From the NCBI RefSeq assembly GCF_003428625.2, contig NZ_QVQT02000003.1:488207-552206 (forward strand): a DNA stretch of 64,000 bases, given 5' to 3'. Below, piece after piece: positions 1 to 8,956 of this stretch; position 1 is the stretch's first letter; each line of letters begins with the position of its first letter. The notes below the pieces were generated by a model that saw only the letters and a program-made list of their open reading frames with translations, was not told the DNA's origin and did no database searches. The position numbers and the translations under genes are program-made. The DNA is from Paracidobacterium acidisoli. Lineage in GTDB: Bacteria; Acidobacteriota; Terriglobia; Terriglobales; Acidobacteriaceae.

Positions 1-12
1 GGCGCGAGACAT

Positions 13-102
13 ATGCCCGCCTTAGCTACGCGAAGGTGGGCACCCGGACTTTTCGGATGGAAGAGAACGCAGATCCCTCGGCTGCGCTCGGGATGACGAG
101 GC
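13..102. repeat. Truncated family B repeat followed by family A repeat
   Basis: A shortened family B unit (GCCTTAGC then GCGAAGGTGGGCACCC, without the inner hairpin) is followed at about 65-102 by a family A unit (GCAGATCCCTC, short loop, CGGGATGAC). No gene is visible before the ankyrin gene that ends at 112. Confidence 0.75.
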
Positions 103-111
103 GATGAAGGT

Positions 112-774
112 TCAGACGGTGATCTGTGGGCTGAGCTTTTCGGCGAGGCTGGTGTGGCCTTTGGCGCGGGCGTATCCGGCGGGCGTTTTGCCCTGATTGC
201 AGAGGGCGGAGGGGTCGGCTCCGCGAGCGAGGAGGAGCAGGGCGATTTCGGCTTTGCCGGAGTCGGCGGCCTGATGGAGAGGCGTGTATCCGCCAGCCTG
301 CTTCGCGTTGATATCGGCTCCGGCATCGAGGAGCGCAAGGACCACTTCATAAGAGGTGTTGAGCGCGACGGCAGCGTGGAGCGGCTGGTTGTCGAGGGGA
401 TTCTTCGAGCGGGCGTCGAGGCCGGCTCCGCGCGCGAGGAGGAGGGTGACGGCCTGGGGTGTGGCGAAGGCCGCGGCGAGGTGGAGCGGCGTCCATCCAT
501 CGCCGGAGACGGAGCGGGCAGCGGAGGGATCGGGGGCGAGCAGGCGCTCGAGCTGCGCGGTGTCGCCGAGGGCGGCGGCTTCGAAGATATCGAGCTCAGG
601 CAGGCGGGTGATGAGGAAGTCGCGGATGACGGGCTGGCCGGTGTAGATGGCCCACAGGAGCGCAGAGACGCCCTGCGCGTCGCGCGAGGCGGCGAGGTCG
701 GGGTTGTCCTCGATGTCGGCGGCGAGCTCGGAGGTCTGTCCGCGGCGGATCATGTCGAAAATATGGCGGCTCAT
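112..774 (-). CDS. Ankyrin-repeat protein
   Basis: A 220-residue protein built almost entirely of ankyrin repeats, which are protein-protein interaction modules. Repeats are seen at about residues 34-58, 64-88, 91-120, 128-157, 161-190 and 195-217; the TPLHLA, QPLHAA and TPLHQA turns and the LLLARGA helices are the family hallmarks. There is no signal peptide or catalytic domain, so a cytoplasmic scaffold or inhibitor role is likely but the partner is unknown. The frame stays open to 1302, but the ATG at 774 is preceded by GGAG with a 9-base gap, and the upstream part has no ankyrin character. It lies divergently from the SGNH esterase. Confidence 0.85.
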   Translation of the reverse strand: MSRHIFDMIRRGQTSELAADIEDNPDLAASRDAQGVSALLWAIYTGQPVIRDFLITRLPELDIFEAAALGDTAQLERLLAPDPSAARSVSGDGWTPLHLAAAFATPQAVTLLLARGAGLDARSKNPLDNQPLHAAVALNTSYEVVLALLDAGADINAKQAGGYTPLHQAADSGKAEIALLLLARGADPSALCNQGKTPAGYARAKGHTSLAEKLSPQITV

Positions 775-934
775 GCGGGTGGGCTCCAGTGAGTGGCTGG
801 TGATGCGAACAGGATACAGAGACGGGGAGAATTTCGCAGACCGGGCGAGGGGCGCGGGCGCGGAGAGAGCGGCGCGGATATGATGGGAGCGGCTTTTCCT
901 CGCGTAAAACTCAACTCTTCTGTCGGGTGAATGA

Positions 935-2173
935 ATGATGATGCGATCTGGTTTGGCGGTGGGGACCGCGCCGGTGTGGTGTGCGGCGGCGATCTTCGGA
1001 GCGATGTTTGCAGGTTCGGCGTTTGCGGCGGACAAGCCGGCGGCGGACTGGGTGGGGACGTGGGCGGCGTCTCCGGTAGCGGTTCCGGTGAAGGCGGACG
1101 AGTCGGCGGCGAATGCGACGTATCGCGATGTGGTGCACATCAGCCTGGGCGGGAACACGCTGCGGGTGCAGCTGACGAATGAGTTCGGCTCGACTCCGCT
1201 GAAGGTGGGCGCGGCGCATCTGGCGGCCAGCGCGGGCAGCGGAGCGATCCAGGCGGGATCGGACCATGCGCTGATGTTCGGGGGCAAACCGGATGTGATC
1301 ATTCCGGCGGGCGCATTTGTGCTGAGCGATCCGGTGACGATGACGGCGGCGGCGATGTCGGATCTGGCGGTGAGCGTGTATGTGCCGGACCAGCCGCTGG
1401 CGACGAAGAGCTGCCACTCGTTCGCGGCGTCGACGAATTACACGATGCCGGGCGATGAGACGGCGGCGGCGACGCCGGAGAATGCGAAAGAAACGGGCTC
1501 GTGGTGCTTCGTGAAGGGCGTGGAGGTGAAGGCGGGCGATAAGGACGCGGCGATTGTGGCCTTCGGCGATTCGATCACGGACGGGGCGCACTCGACGGCG
1601 AATGCGAACCACCGCTGGCCGGATTATCTGGCAGCGCGGCTGCAGGCGGACAAGAAGCTGTCGCACCTGTCGGTGCTGGATGAGGGGATCGGCGGCAACC
1701 GCGTGCTGCGCGACGGATACGGGCCGAGCGCGCTGGCGAGGTTCGACCGCGATGTGCTGTCGCAGGACGGCGTGAAGTATGTGATCGTGCTCGAGAGCAT
1801 CAACGATATCGGGCGGATTCACAATCCGGCTGATCCGGATGCGGGCGTGACGGCGGAGGACCTGATCTGGGGGCTGACGCAGCTGGTGACGCGGGCGCAT
1901 GCGCACGGGATCAAAATTTACGGTGCGACGCTGACGCCGTATATGGGCGCGGGCTACTCGACGGAGCGCGGCGAACAGGTGCGCGAGGCGGTGAACCAGT
2001 GGATCCGCACGGGCGGTGTGTTCGACGGCGCGTTCGATTTCGACAAGGCGACGCAGGACCCGCAGAAGCCGACGTGGTTTCTGCCGGCGGACGACAGCGG
2101 AGATCATCTGCACCCGCAGGATGCCGGATACAAGGCAATGGCGGATGCGATCGATCTGAAGATGTTTAAGTAG
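935..2173 (+). CDS. Secreted SGNH/GDSL-family hydrolase
   Basis: A 412-residue lipase/esterase of the SGNH superfamily, resembling the large extracellular GDSL esterases found near polysaccharide-degrading enzymes. An N-terminal signal peptide ends near residue 31 (GSAFA-A). An N-terminal beta domain of about 180 residues precedes the catalytic domain: block I GDSITDG with Ser213, block II GIGGN, block III ESIND, and block V DHLHP giving Asp390 and His393. All four SGNH residues are present, so it should be an active carbohydrate or carboxyl esterase outside the cytoplasm. The substrate cannot be told from sequence. It is a single gene; a GTGAATGA stretch precedes the start, without a strong ribosome-binding site. 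Confidence 0.9.
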   Translation: MMMRSGLAVGTAPVWCAAAIFGAMFAGSAFAADKPAADWVGTWAASPVAVPVKADESAANATYRDVVHISLGGNTLRVQLTNEFGSTPLKVGAAHLAASAGSGAIQAGSDHALMFGGKPDVIIPAGAFVLSDPVTMTAAAMSDLAVSVYVPDQPLATKSCHSFAASTNYTMPGDETAAATPENAKETGSWCFVKGVEVKAGDKDAAIVAFGDSITDGAHSTANANHRWPDYLAARLQADKKLSHLSVLDEGIGGNRVLRDGYGPSALARFDRDVLSQDGVKYVIVLESINDIGRIHNPADPDAGVTAEDLIWGLTQLVTRAHAHGIKIYGATLTPYMGAGYSTERGEQVREAVNQWIRTGGVFDGAFDFDKATQDPQKPTWFLPADDSGDHLHPQDAGYKAMADAIDLKMFK

Positions 2174-2192
2174 GGCGGGTAATTTTGCAGTG

Positions 2193-2252
2193 CGGGCGGT
2201 GGCTGCGGCCGGGCGTTATGCCGGGTGGTGGCTGCCGCCCGAATTGTTTTTA
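2193..2252 (+). terminator. Possible terminator after the esterase gene
   Basis: CGGGCGG (2193-2199) can pair with CCGCCCG (2235-2241), and AATTGTTTTTAT follows. The loop is long (35 bases) with some internal pairing, so this is a weak call. Confidence 0.35.
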
Positions 2253-2358
2253 TACGCGATGCGGGGAGTCCTGCGGCTGCGGAGATTGCTGAAACGAAGC
2301 AGTGTACGCGGGGGCGGCGGGGCATGTACTATCGGCAGGCACCGACGGATGGAGAACG

Positions 2359-3165
2359 ATGGAATTCCGCGATGACGATCTGAAAGCGTTTGAGAAGAAC
2401 GGCGCGGCGCCGCTGCCTGCCGCTGAGGATCAGGGCTATGTGGAGCATGAGGGGGCCCGGATCTGGTACAGCACGTATGGCTCGGGATCGCCGGTGATTC
2501 TGCTGCATGGCGGGCTGGGGCACAGCGGCAACTGGGGGTATCAGGTGCCGGCGCTGACGGAGAGCGGGTATCGCGCGGTGGTGCTGGACAGCAGAGGCCA
2601 TGGACGCAGCACGCGCGACGGCAGGCCGTACTCGTATGAGCTGATGGCGGCCGATCTGCGGGCGGTGATGGACCGGCTGCTGCTGGAGAAGGCGTGTCTG
2701 GTGGGATGGAGTGACGGAGCGTGCACGGCTCTGATGTTTGCGGCGGAGGAGCCGGGGCGCGTGCATGGGGTCTTCTTCTTTGCATGCAATATGGACCCGG
2801 GCGGCGTGAAGCCGTTTGCGGCGACGCCGGCGTCGGACCGGTGCTTCGAGCGGCATGCGAGGGACTATGCGGAGCTGTCGGCGGCTCCGGAGAGCTTCCG
2901 GGCGTTTGTGGAGGATGTGAGCCTGATGCAGCGGACGCAGCCGAATTATTCGGTGGACGATCTGGCTGGGGTTCGCGTGCCGGTGCTGGTGGTGCTGGGC
3001 GAAGAGGATGAATTTATCCGGCGCGAGCATGCGGAGTATCTGGCGCGGTCTCTTCCGGCGGCGGAGTTTGTGATGCTGCGCGGAGTGAGCCACTTTGCTC
3101 CCCTGCAGCGGCCGGGGCTGTTCAATGCCACGATGCTGGCCTTTGCGGACAGCGTGCAGGGCTGA
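2359..3165 (+). CDS. Alpha/beta-fold hydrolase
   Basis: A 268-residue alpha/beta hydrolase. The oxyanion HGG lies near residue 50, the nucleophile elbow GWSDG puts the serine at 118, an acidic EEDEF turn follows the sixth strand, and the catalytic histidine is in GVSHFAP near the C-terminus. There is no signal peptide, so it is probably cytoplasmic. The family covers esterases, lactonases and C-C hydrolases, and the substrate is not readable here. An earlier in-frame start at 2302 exists, but the ATG at 2359 has GGAG four bases upstream and gives the normal family N-terminus. Confidence 0.85.
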   Translation: MEFRDDDLKAFEKNGAAPLPAAEDQGYVEHEGARIWYSTYGSGSPVILLHGGLGHSGNWGYQVPALTESGYRAVVLDSRGHGRSTRDGRPYSYELMAADLRAVMDRLLLEKACLVGWSDGACTALMFAAEEPGRVHGVFFFACNMDPGGVKPFAATPASDRCFERHARDYAELSAAPESFRAFVEDVSLMQRTQPNYSVDDLAGVRVPVLVVLGEEDEFIRREHAEYLARSLPAAEFVMLRGVSHFAPLQRPGLFNATMLAFADSVQG

Positions 3166-3255
3166 GGCGGCGTTTCACGAGCGGGTCCGGATTTCCCGCA
3201 CGGGGCTTTTCGGCATCCAACCCTGACAGAAGAAGTCTGGATGGGAGGGAATCCG

Positions 3256-3759
3256 ATGAAATGCATTCTCGCAGCGATATGCTGCGTCGCGATGTGCTCG
3301 ATGCCTGCGCTGGCTCAGAAGAAGGCGGCGATGACGGACCAGCAGTTTGTGGATTTTGCCGGGCAGACGGACATGGTTGAGGCGAACCTGGGACAGCTTG
3401 CGGCCACCACGGCCTCTTCGCAGCCGGTGAAGGACTATGCGCAGATGCTGGTGACGGATCACACGAGCGACTTCAGCCAGCTGAACAGTGTGGCGCAGCA
3501 GGCGAGCCTGACGGCGCCGACGGCGATCGATGCGGCGCACAATAAGATGATGATCGATCCCTTCCAGAAGCTGAAGGGCGCGGCCTTCGATCATAAGTAT
3601 GTGCAGGAGATGATCGCGGGACATACGAAGGCGATCGCCGTTTACAAAAAAGAAGCGGACGACGCGCAGAATCCGGCGCTGAAGTCGTACGCGCAGCAGA
3701 CGCTGCCGACGCTGCAGAAGCATCTGGACGGCGCCAAAGCGCTGCTGAAGGCGAAGTAG
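3256..3759 (+). CDS. DUF4142 family exported protein
   Basis: A 167-residue protein with a cleavable signal peptide (MKCILAAICCVAMCSMPALA) followed by a four-helix, ferritin-like DUF4142 domain. Visible family features are TDQQFVDFAGQTDMVE, the KDYAQMLVTDHT helix, and conserved histidines in DHT, AAHNK and AGHTKAI that suggest a helical bundle. Function is unknown; relatives are often stress-induced periplasmic proteins. The start at 3256 is preceded by GGGAGG with a 6-base gap. The first possible start at 3241 overlaps this ribosome-binding site. Confidence 0.85.
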   Translation: MKCILAAICCVAMCSMPALAQKKAAMTDQQFVDFAGQTDMVEANLGQLAATTASSQPVKDYAQMLVTDHTSDFSQLNSVAQQASLTAPTAIDAAHNKMMIDPFQKLKGAAFDHKYVQEMIAGHTKAIAVYKKEADDAQNPALKSYAQQTLPTLQKHLDGAKALLKAK

Positions 3760-4265
3760 CGAAGCCCGTCTCCATTCGTGTCAGCAAGGGGCGCAAAGGG
3801 ACACTGGGATGTTGCGAAATGCAGATCCCTCGACTTCGCTCGGGATGACAAGGGTTGAGGGTATCGTCTTCCCACCTTAGCTTCCCGTCCCGGCGCACGA
3901 ACACCGTGCGCGCCGGCCCGGTTCGCGAAGGTGGGGCACCCTGGATTCCGCGCAGAAGGAGGAAATGCAGATCCCTCCACTGCGCTTCACTGCGTTCTCC
4001 ACCCCAGCGCACGAACATCACGTGCGCCGGGGACCCCGGTCCGCTTCGGTCGGGATGATAAGGGTGGAGGGTATGCATGCCCACGTCCGGAAATCCGGAC
4101 GCGGGGGCACCTAGGTGTTCGCACCCGGGTGTTCGTCTCACCTTCCACACTCATAATCCGTCCGCAGACCGCGTCTGAAGATCCGGACGCGGAGCATCCC
4201 CGGCGATTCAGCGGGCTGTCATCGAGTTCTGCCATAATGCGGGCTTCGGGAAAGGAGTAAGACCG
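3760..4265. repeat. Mosaic of dispersed repeats (families A, B, C)
   Basis: This gap has no gene. It holds a family A unit at about 3817-3860, a family B unit at about 3874-3940, and a composite at about 3963-4065. In the composite the loop of family A carries the inner CCAGCGCACG..CGTGCGCCGGGG hairpin of family B. A family C unit follows at about 4077-4112, and a decayed C-like stem (GCGTCTGAAGATCCGGACGC) lies near 4168-4190. Confidence 0.8.
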
Positions 4266-5297
4266 ATGGCCACAGGTAAAGTGACAGGCAGATTCGGGCA
4301 GGTAGCGAAGGGCGGATCTCCGCTGGAAGTGGTAACGCGGGAGGTGCGCGATCCGGGCGCGCATGAGGTGCGGATTCGTGTGCAGGCATGCGGAGTGTGC
4401 CACAGCGATTCGCTGACCGTGGAGGGATACTGGCCGGGGATTGCGTATCCCAGAGTGCCGGGGCATGAAGTGGTGGGCGTGGTGGACGCGGTGGGCGAGA
4501 GTGTGACGCAGTTTGCTCCGGGGCAGCGCGTGGGCGTGGGCTGGTATGGCGGCCACTGCGGCAAATGCGAGCCGTGCCGGCGCGGCGATCATGTGGCGTG
4601 CCAGGTGCTGAGCATTCCCGGCATTTCGTATGACGGTGGATATGCGGACTACATTGTGGTTCCGGCGATGGCGGTGGCCTCGGTTCCGGAGTCGCTGACG
4701 AGCGCGGAGGCGGGTCCGCTGCTGTGCGCGGGGATTACGACGTTCAATGCGCTGCGCAACAGCGGAGCGCGGCCTCCGGATGTGGTGGCGGTGCTGGGGA
4801 TGGGCGGACTGGGCCATCTGGGCGTGCAGTACGCAGCGAAGATGGGCTTCACCACGGTGGCTGTGGCGCGCGGCGCGGACAAGGCGAAGTTTGCGCATGA
4901 GCTGGGCGCGCATCATTACATCGACAGCACGACGGAGGACGTAGCGCAGGCGCTGCAGAAGCTGGGCGGCGCGAGGACGATTCTGGCGACGGTGACGGAC
5001 GCGGGCGCGATGTCGGCGGCGATCGGCGGGCTGGGCTATGCGGGCAAGCTGATGGTGCTGGGCGCGCCGATGGAGCCACTGCAGGTGCCGGCGATTCCGC
5101 TGATCATGCAGCGGAAGACGGTGGCGGGATGGCCGAGCGGGACGTCGATCGATTCGGAGGACACGCTGAAGTTCAGCGCGCTGACGGGTGTGAAGCCGCT
5201 GATCGAGACGTATCCGCTGGAGAAGGCGGCGGAGGCATACGCTCGGATGATGAGCGGGAAGGCGCGCTTCCGGGTGGTGCTGGAGACGGGTGCGTAA
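4266..5297 (+). CDS. Zinc-dependent alcohol dehydrogenase
   Basis: A 343-residue medium-chain dehydrogenase that oxidises alcohols or reduces aldehydes with NAD(P). The catalytic zinc ligands are Cys45 (GVCHSD), His67 (PGHE) and Cys154 (LLCAGIT). Four structural-zinc cysteines are seen at 98, 101, 104 and 112. The Rossmann motif GMGGLGHLG lies near residue 180. It resembles the AdhP/cinnamyl-alcohol-dehydrogenase branch. A strong AAAGGAG ribosome-binding site precedes the start. It stands alone between two repeat clusters, and a terminator lies downstream at 5559. Confidence 0.92.
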   Translation: MATGKVTGRFGQVAKGGSPLEVVTREVRDPGAHEVRIRVQACGVCHSDSLTVEGYWPGIAYPRVPGHEVVGVVDAVGESVTQFAPGQRVGVGWYGGHCGKCEPCRRGDHVACQVLSIPGISYDGGYADYIVVPAMAVASVPESLTSAEAGPLLCAGITTFNALRNSGARPPDVVAVLGMGGLGHLGVQYAAKMGFTTVAVARGADKAKFAHELGAHHYIDSTTEDVAQALQKLGGARTILATVTDAGAMSAAIGGLGYAGKLMVLGAPMEPLQVPAIPLIMQRKTVAGWPSGTSIDSEDTLKFSALTGVKPLIETYPLEKAAEAYARMMSGKARFRVVLETGA

Positions 5298-5550
5298 GGC
5301 TGATCGTCCCAGCTACGCGGGACTGGCCGTCCAGGCGTACGCGTCGCACGGGGGGGAGCAATGCAGATCCCTCCGCTGCGCTTCACTGCGTTCTCCACCC
5401 CAGCGCACGAACATCACGTGCGCCGGGGACCCCGGTCCGCTTCGGTCGGGATGACAAGGGTTGAGGGTATACGCTCCCACGTCCGAAGGTCCGGACGTGG
5501 GGCACCCGGGGACTGGCCGTCCAGGCGTACGCGGTCTCTGCCGAGACCGC
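5298..5550. repeat. Composite A+B repeat, C repeat and an 8-bp inverted repeat
   Basis: At about 5359-5465 the same A-with-B composite as in the preceding gap recurs almost base for base. A family C unit lies at about 5476-5512. A short sequence (GACTGGCCGTCCAGGCGTACGC) occurs on both sides of the composite, near 5320 and 5513. GCGGTCTC TGCC GAGACCGC (5531-5550) is a perfect 8-bp hairpin. Confidence 0.8.
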
Positions 5551-5558
5551 AAAAACAG

Positions 5559-5586
5559 GGCCCGCTCGATGGCGGGCCTTTTCTTT
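5559..5586 (+). terminator. Intrinsic terminator downstream of the alcohol dehydrogenase
   Basis: GGCCCGC (5559-5565) pairs with GCGGGCC (5572-5578) around a six-base loop, followed by TTTTCTTT. Confidence 0.75.
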
Positions 5587-5672
5587 ACAGGTAGGTAAAG
5601 GTAAGTGCCGGTGCGAAAGAAGAGTGCGTGCCGGGTGCGACCAATCGCGGGCTGGAGCATCTGTTTCGATAC

Positions 5673-6797
5673 ATGTCGAATTATCCTCGTTTGTTTTCTC
5701 CTCTTCGTGTGGGCGCGCTGGCGCTGAAGCATCGTGTGGTGATGGCTCCGCTGACGCGGATGCGGTCGGAGCAGCCGGGCGATGTGCCGACGGATCTGAT
5801 GGCCACGTATTACGGGCAGCGCGCCTCGGAGGGCGGGCTGATTATTTCCGAGGCGACACAGATTTCGCTGCAGGGAAAGGGCTATCCGGGCGCGCCGGGG
5901 ATCCACTCGCAGGAGCAGGTGGAGGGCTGGAAGAAGATTGTCCAGGCGGTGCATGCGAAGGGCGGATTTATCTTTCTGCAGCTCTGGCATGTGGGGCGGA
6001 TCTCGCACAGCTCGCTGCATCCGGAGGAGGGATTGCCGGTGGCGCCTTCGGCGATTGCTCCGTCAGTGGGGGAGACCTTCGACGCGCACTTCGGGCGCGT
6101 GCCCTTCGAGACGCCGCGCGCGCTGACGCTCGAAGAGATTCCGGGGCTGATTGCCACGTACCGCCAGGCGGCGGAGAATGCGAAGGCCGCGGGCTTCGAC
6201 GGCGTCGAGGTGCACTCGGCGAACGGGTATCTGCTGGAAGAGTTTCTTGAGGACCGCACGAACCGGCGCACCGATATCTACGGCGGCTCGATTGAGAACC
6301 GAGCACGGCTGCTCTTTGAGGTGGTCGATACGGCGATCGATGTGTGGGGAAAAGACCGCGTGGGCGTGCGGCTGTCGCCGTACGGAACCTTCGGCGATAT
6401 AGCCGACAGCGATCCTGTGGCGCTGTTTACGTATGTGCTGAAGGGGCTGAGCGAAAAAGGCATTGCGTATGCGCATGTGATCGAGCCGCGCACTTCGGGC
6501 TCGGGCGGCGGCGCGCCGACCAATCATGATGCTCCGCGCACGGCGAAGATCTTTCGCGGCGCGTTTCAGGGCGTGTTTCTTTCGACCGGCGGATATACGG
6601 CCGAAGAGGCTGAGGAGACGCTGCGCGACAACTACGCCGATGCCATTGGCTTCGGGCGGCCGTTCATCGCCAATCCTGATCTGCCGGAGCGCTTTCGCCG
6701 GAATACCACTCTGAATGCTCCGGACCGTTCGACCTTTTACGGCGGCACGGAGAAGGGATACACGGATTATCCGGCGATCGAGGCCGCGGGCGTCTGA
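5673..6797 (+). CDS. Old yellow enzyme family NADH:flavin oxidoreductase
   Basis: A 374-residue FMN-dependent ene-reductase of the NemA/OYE type, which reduces activated C=C bonds, nitrate esters or N-ethylmaleimide. The TIM-barrel landmarks are present: MAPLTRMR at residue 24, QLWHVGRISH, the substrate-binding VHSANGYLLEEFL pair (His and Asn), and DRTNRRTDIYGGS with the phosphate-binding end GFGRPFIANPDL. The frame opens with a GTG at 5628, but family homology begins at MSNYPRLF, so the ATG at 5673 is preferred; GGAG lies 15 bases upstream, which is rather far. It is followed by a very good terminator. Confidence 0.92.
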   Translation: MSNYPRLFSPLRVGALALKHRVVMAPLTRMRSEQPGDVPTDLMATYYGQRASEGGLIISEATQISLQGKGYPGAPGIHSQEQVEGWKKIVQAVHAKGGFIFLQLWHVGRISHSSLHPEEGLPVAPSAIAPSVGETFDAHFGRVPFETPRALTLEEIPGLIATYRQAAENAKAAGFDGVEVHSANGYLLEEFLEDRTNRRTDIYGGSIENRARLLFEVVDTAIDVWGKDRVGVRLSPYGTFGDIADSDPVALFTYVLKGLSEKGIAYAHVIEPRTSGSGGGAPTNHDAPRTAKIFRGAFQGVFLSTGGYTAEEAEETLRDNYADAIGFGRPFIANPDLPERFRRNTTLNAPDRSTFYGGTEKGYTDYPAIEAAGV

Positions 6798-6819
6798 GAC
6801 GGAAAGAGCGAAGAGGGTG

Positions 6820-6854
6820 CGGGCATCCGGTAAAACGGGTGCCCGTTTTGTTTT
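6820..6854 (+). terminator. Intrinsic terminator after the OYE gene
   Basis: CGGGCATCCG pairs with CGGGTGCCCG (ten pairs, one T-G wobble) around GTAAAA, followed by TTTTGTTTTG. Confidence 0.85.
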
Positions 6855-6880
6855 GTGCGCCAGAGGCCGGAGGGTCGCTC

Positions 6881-7252
6881 TCAGGCGTGCTGCGAGAATG
6901 AGAGGACGTTGCCGTCGGGATCTTTGAACCAGGCGACTTTATCGCCGGTGGGAAAGGTGCAGATGGCGTGCTCGTCCTGCGGAAGGCCGGGGTAGCGCTC
7001 GAAGGCGACGCCCTTTTGCGCGAGCCCGGAGACGGCTGCGGCGATGTCGGGGACCTCCCAGCCGAGGACGGTGGAGGGCGAGGGGGTGAAGCCGGGCAGT
7101 TTGCTGATGCGGAGCATGATGCCGTGGATGTCGAAGACGAGAGCGAAGCCGTCGTCGCGGAGAAAGCGCAGGCCGAGGGTGTCGCGGTAGAAGACGGTCG
7201 AGGCTTCGGGGTTTTGGGTGAGCAGAAAGGTGACGACGCGGTCGAGTGGCAT
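6881..7252 (-). CDS. VOC (glyoxalase/bleomycin-resistance) family protein
   Basis: A 123-residue protein with two beta-alpha-beta-beta-beta modules. The first is TFLLTQNPEASTVFYRDTLGLRFL and the hallmark ending is AWFKDPDGNVLSFSQ. Such proteins act as metal-dependent lyases, dioxygenases or drug-binding proteins; which one applies here is unclear. The ATG at 7252 has GGAG six bases upstream. The earlier ATG at 7264 overlaps that site and is less likely. Confidence 0.85.
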   Translation of the reverse strand: MPLDRVVTFLLTQNPEASTVFYRDTLGLRFLRDDGFALVFDIHGIMLRISKLPGFTPSPSTVLGWEVPDIAAAVSGLAQKGVAFERYPGLPQDEHAICTFPTGDKVAWFKDPDGNVLSFSQHA

Positions 7253-7485
7253 GGGCGGCTCCATACATCCCGGCTCAGGGCTGGGAATATCGGCTCAGGA
7301 TGGGCGCCATGCTACGCGATTCGCGCGGCGGGGGAAAGACCGAATTCATGAAGATCGGGAGGGCGGCGTTCGTGAATATTTGATGGAGCCGGAAGGGAAG
7401 GCTGCGAGGGGAATTGCCGTGCGCGTCTTCTGCGGATAGTCTGCGATGTACGATCTTAGCGACGGGCGCGAGGGGGATGGCGGCG

Positions 7486-8310
7486 ATGGATTTTCAGAGC
7501 AGGCTGGGAAGACGGATTGCGGTTGCGATGATGGCGCTGCTGACGGCGGGCGCCGGCGCGGCGCATGCGCAGGAGTGGGCGAAGGCGCGGCTGGATAAAT
7601 CGCCGCGGCACCAGGAGTGGGTGAACATTCAGTACGGCAACCGGACGGTGCACGCGTATGTGGTGTATCCGGAGGTGAAGGGGAAGGCTCCGGCGGTTCT
7701 GCTGATTCATGAGATCTTCGGGTTGACCGACTGGGCGCGCGAGGCGGCGGATGAAGTAGCGGCGGCGGGGTATGTGGCGATCGAGCCGGATCTGCTGTCG
7801 GGGTTTGGTCCGAAGGGCGGAGGGACGAGCGACTTCCCGGACCAGGATGCGGCGGTGAAGGCGGTGTCGGGGCTTGATCCGGATGTGGTGACGGCGGACC
7901 TGAATGCGACGGCGGATTATGTGAAGAAGCTGCCGGCGGTGAACGGGAAGCTGGCGGTGGCGGGGTTCTGCTGGGGCGGCGGGCAGTCGTTCCGCTTTGC
8001 GACGAATCGGCATGACCTGAGCGCGGCGTTCGTGTTTTACGGGCCTCCCCCGAAGGATCTGAGCGCGATCACGGCTCCGGTGTACGGGTTCTACGCGGGG
8101 AACGATGCGCGGATCTCGGCGACGGTTCCGGATACGACGGCGGCGATGAAGGCGGCGGGGAAGAAGTACGATCCGGTGATTTATGACGGCGCGGGGCACG
8201 GCTTCATGCGGGCCGGGGAAGACCCGACACGGACGACGGGCAATGAGGCGAACGTGAAGGCCCGGGAGCAGGCGTGGGCAAAGTGGAAGACGCTGCTGGG
8301 CGGGCTGTAA
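7486..8310 (+). CDS. Exported dienelactone hydrolase family protein
   Basis: A 274-residue protein with a signal peptide (cleavage near AHAQ, residue 28) and a dienelactone-hydrolase-type alpha/beta domain. The oxyanion region HEIFGL, the nucleophile elbow GFCWGG with Cys162, and the GAGHGFM histidine are all present. Cysteine as nucleophile is the classic dienelactone hydrolase arrangement. Such enzymes open lactone rings in aromatic degradation, but many exported relatives have other, undefined ester substrates. GAGGGGG lies nine bases before the chosen ATG; the frame is open from 7414. Confidence 0.88.
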   Translation: MDFQSRLGRRIAVAMMALLTAGAGAAHAQEWAKARLDKSPRHQEWVNIQYGNRTVHAYVVYPEVKGKAPAVLLIHEIFGLTDWAREAADEVAAAGYVAIEPDLLSGFGPKGGGTSDFPDQDAAVKAVSGLDPDVVTADLNATADYVKKLPAVNGKLAVAGFCWGGGQSFRFATNRHDLSAAFVFYGPPPKDLSAITAPVYGFYAGNDARISATVPDTTAAMKAAGKKYDPVIYDGAGHGFMRAGEDPTRTTGNEANVKAREQAWAKWKTLLGGL

Positions 8311-8380
8311 GAGCCAGAACGTTGATAGCTTTCGAAGCTTATCGAGAACCTGCGAAGATTCACGGAGCCGAAGTATTCAG

Positions 8381-8956
8381 CTAAAGTTGTTTATCGCCGA
8401 ACTTTTTGGATAGCCATTCAAATACGGCTTTTTGTTCATCTTGCCCAGCCCGCCGGATTTGTGACAGCAACCAGATAGTAGTTGGTTTTTCCCCGGTAAT
8501 ATTCTTCGCCCCCTGATTACAGGTCGAGCACAGAGCGCGGAGATTTGATAACTCGTCTTTGCCGCCGAGATTTTTGTCTTTGATATGCCCAATATGAAGG
8601 CGAACTTTGCGCCTGGTAAAAGGGTCAATATCACCGGGAGTCAGGCCGCACATCTGGCACGTGAAGCCATTGCGGTCAAGGACTTCAGCACGAAGCTTCG
8701 CAGAGATACCGCGACCGAACCTAACTTGTTTTTCCGGTGGGTTTTCGCTCAGGAGATATTCCCCTGGTTTTAAGTCGACACTGTCGTGATGAGTCAGGAT
8801 TTTCCAGCCCTCATCTTCCCTAAGTTCGCGGACACGCCTTGCCCACTCGCTGACACTGGAGCCAGCTGCGTCACGAAGCTGGATAGATGTAACTACCTTT
8901 CCGACATTAGCTGCAAGAAAGCGCCGGATTCTTTCTTTTGATCCCGGCTTACGCAT
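8381..8956 (-). CDS. HNH endonuclease, probable restriction enzyme
   Basis: A 191-residue protein with a helix-turn-helix-like N-terminal part (residues 5-50, SIQLRDAAGSSVSEWARRVREL) and a ββα-metal HNH nuclease domain. Zinc-type cysteines are C100xxC103 and C143xxC146. The metal/catalytic histidines are in HIGH (121 and 124), followed by the canonical GGKDELSNLRALC. It is the last gene of a four-gene minus-strand operon and overlaps the upstream cytosine methyltransferase by 8 bases. I infer it is the restriction half of a type II system. The specificity is unknown. The region is AT-richer than its surroundings. Confidence 0.8.
   Translation of the reverse strand: MRKPGSKERIRRFLAANVGKVVTSIQLRDAAGSSVSEWARRVRELREDEGWKILTHHDSVDLKPGEYLLSENPPEKQVRFGRGISAKLRAEVLDRNGFTCQMCGLTPGDIDPFTRRKVRLHIGHIKDKNLGGKDELSNLRALCSTCNQGAKNITGEKPTTIWLLSQIRRAGQDEQKAVFEWLSKKFGDKQL

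Noticed and set aside
911-2113. 400-residue open frame on the minus strand
   Set aside because: Arg/His-rich antisense shadow of the SGNH esterase, which has complete catalytic motifs and a signal peptide.
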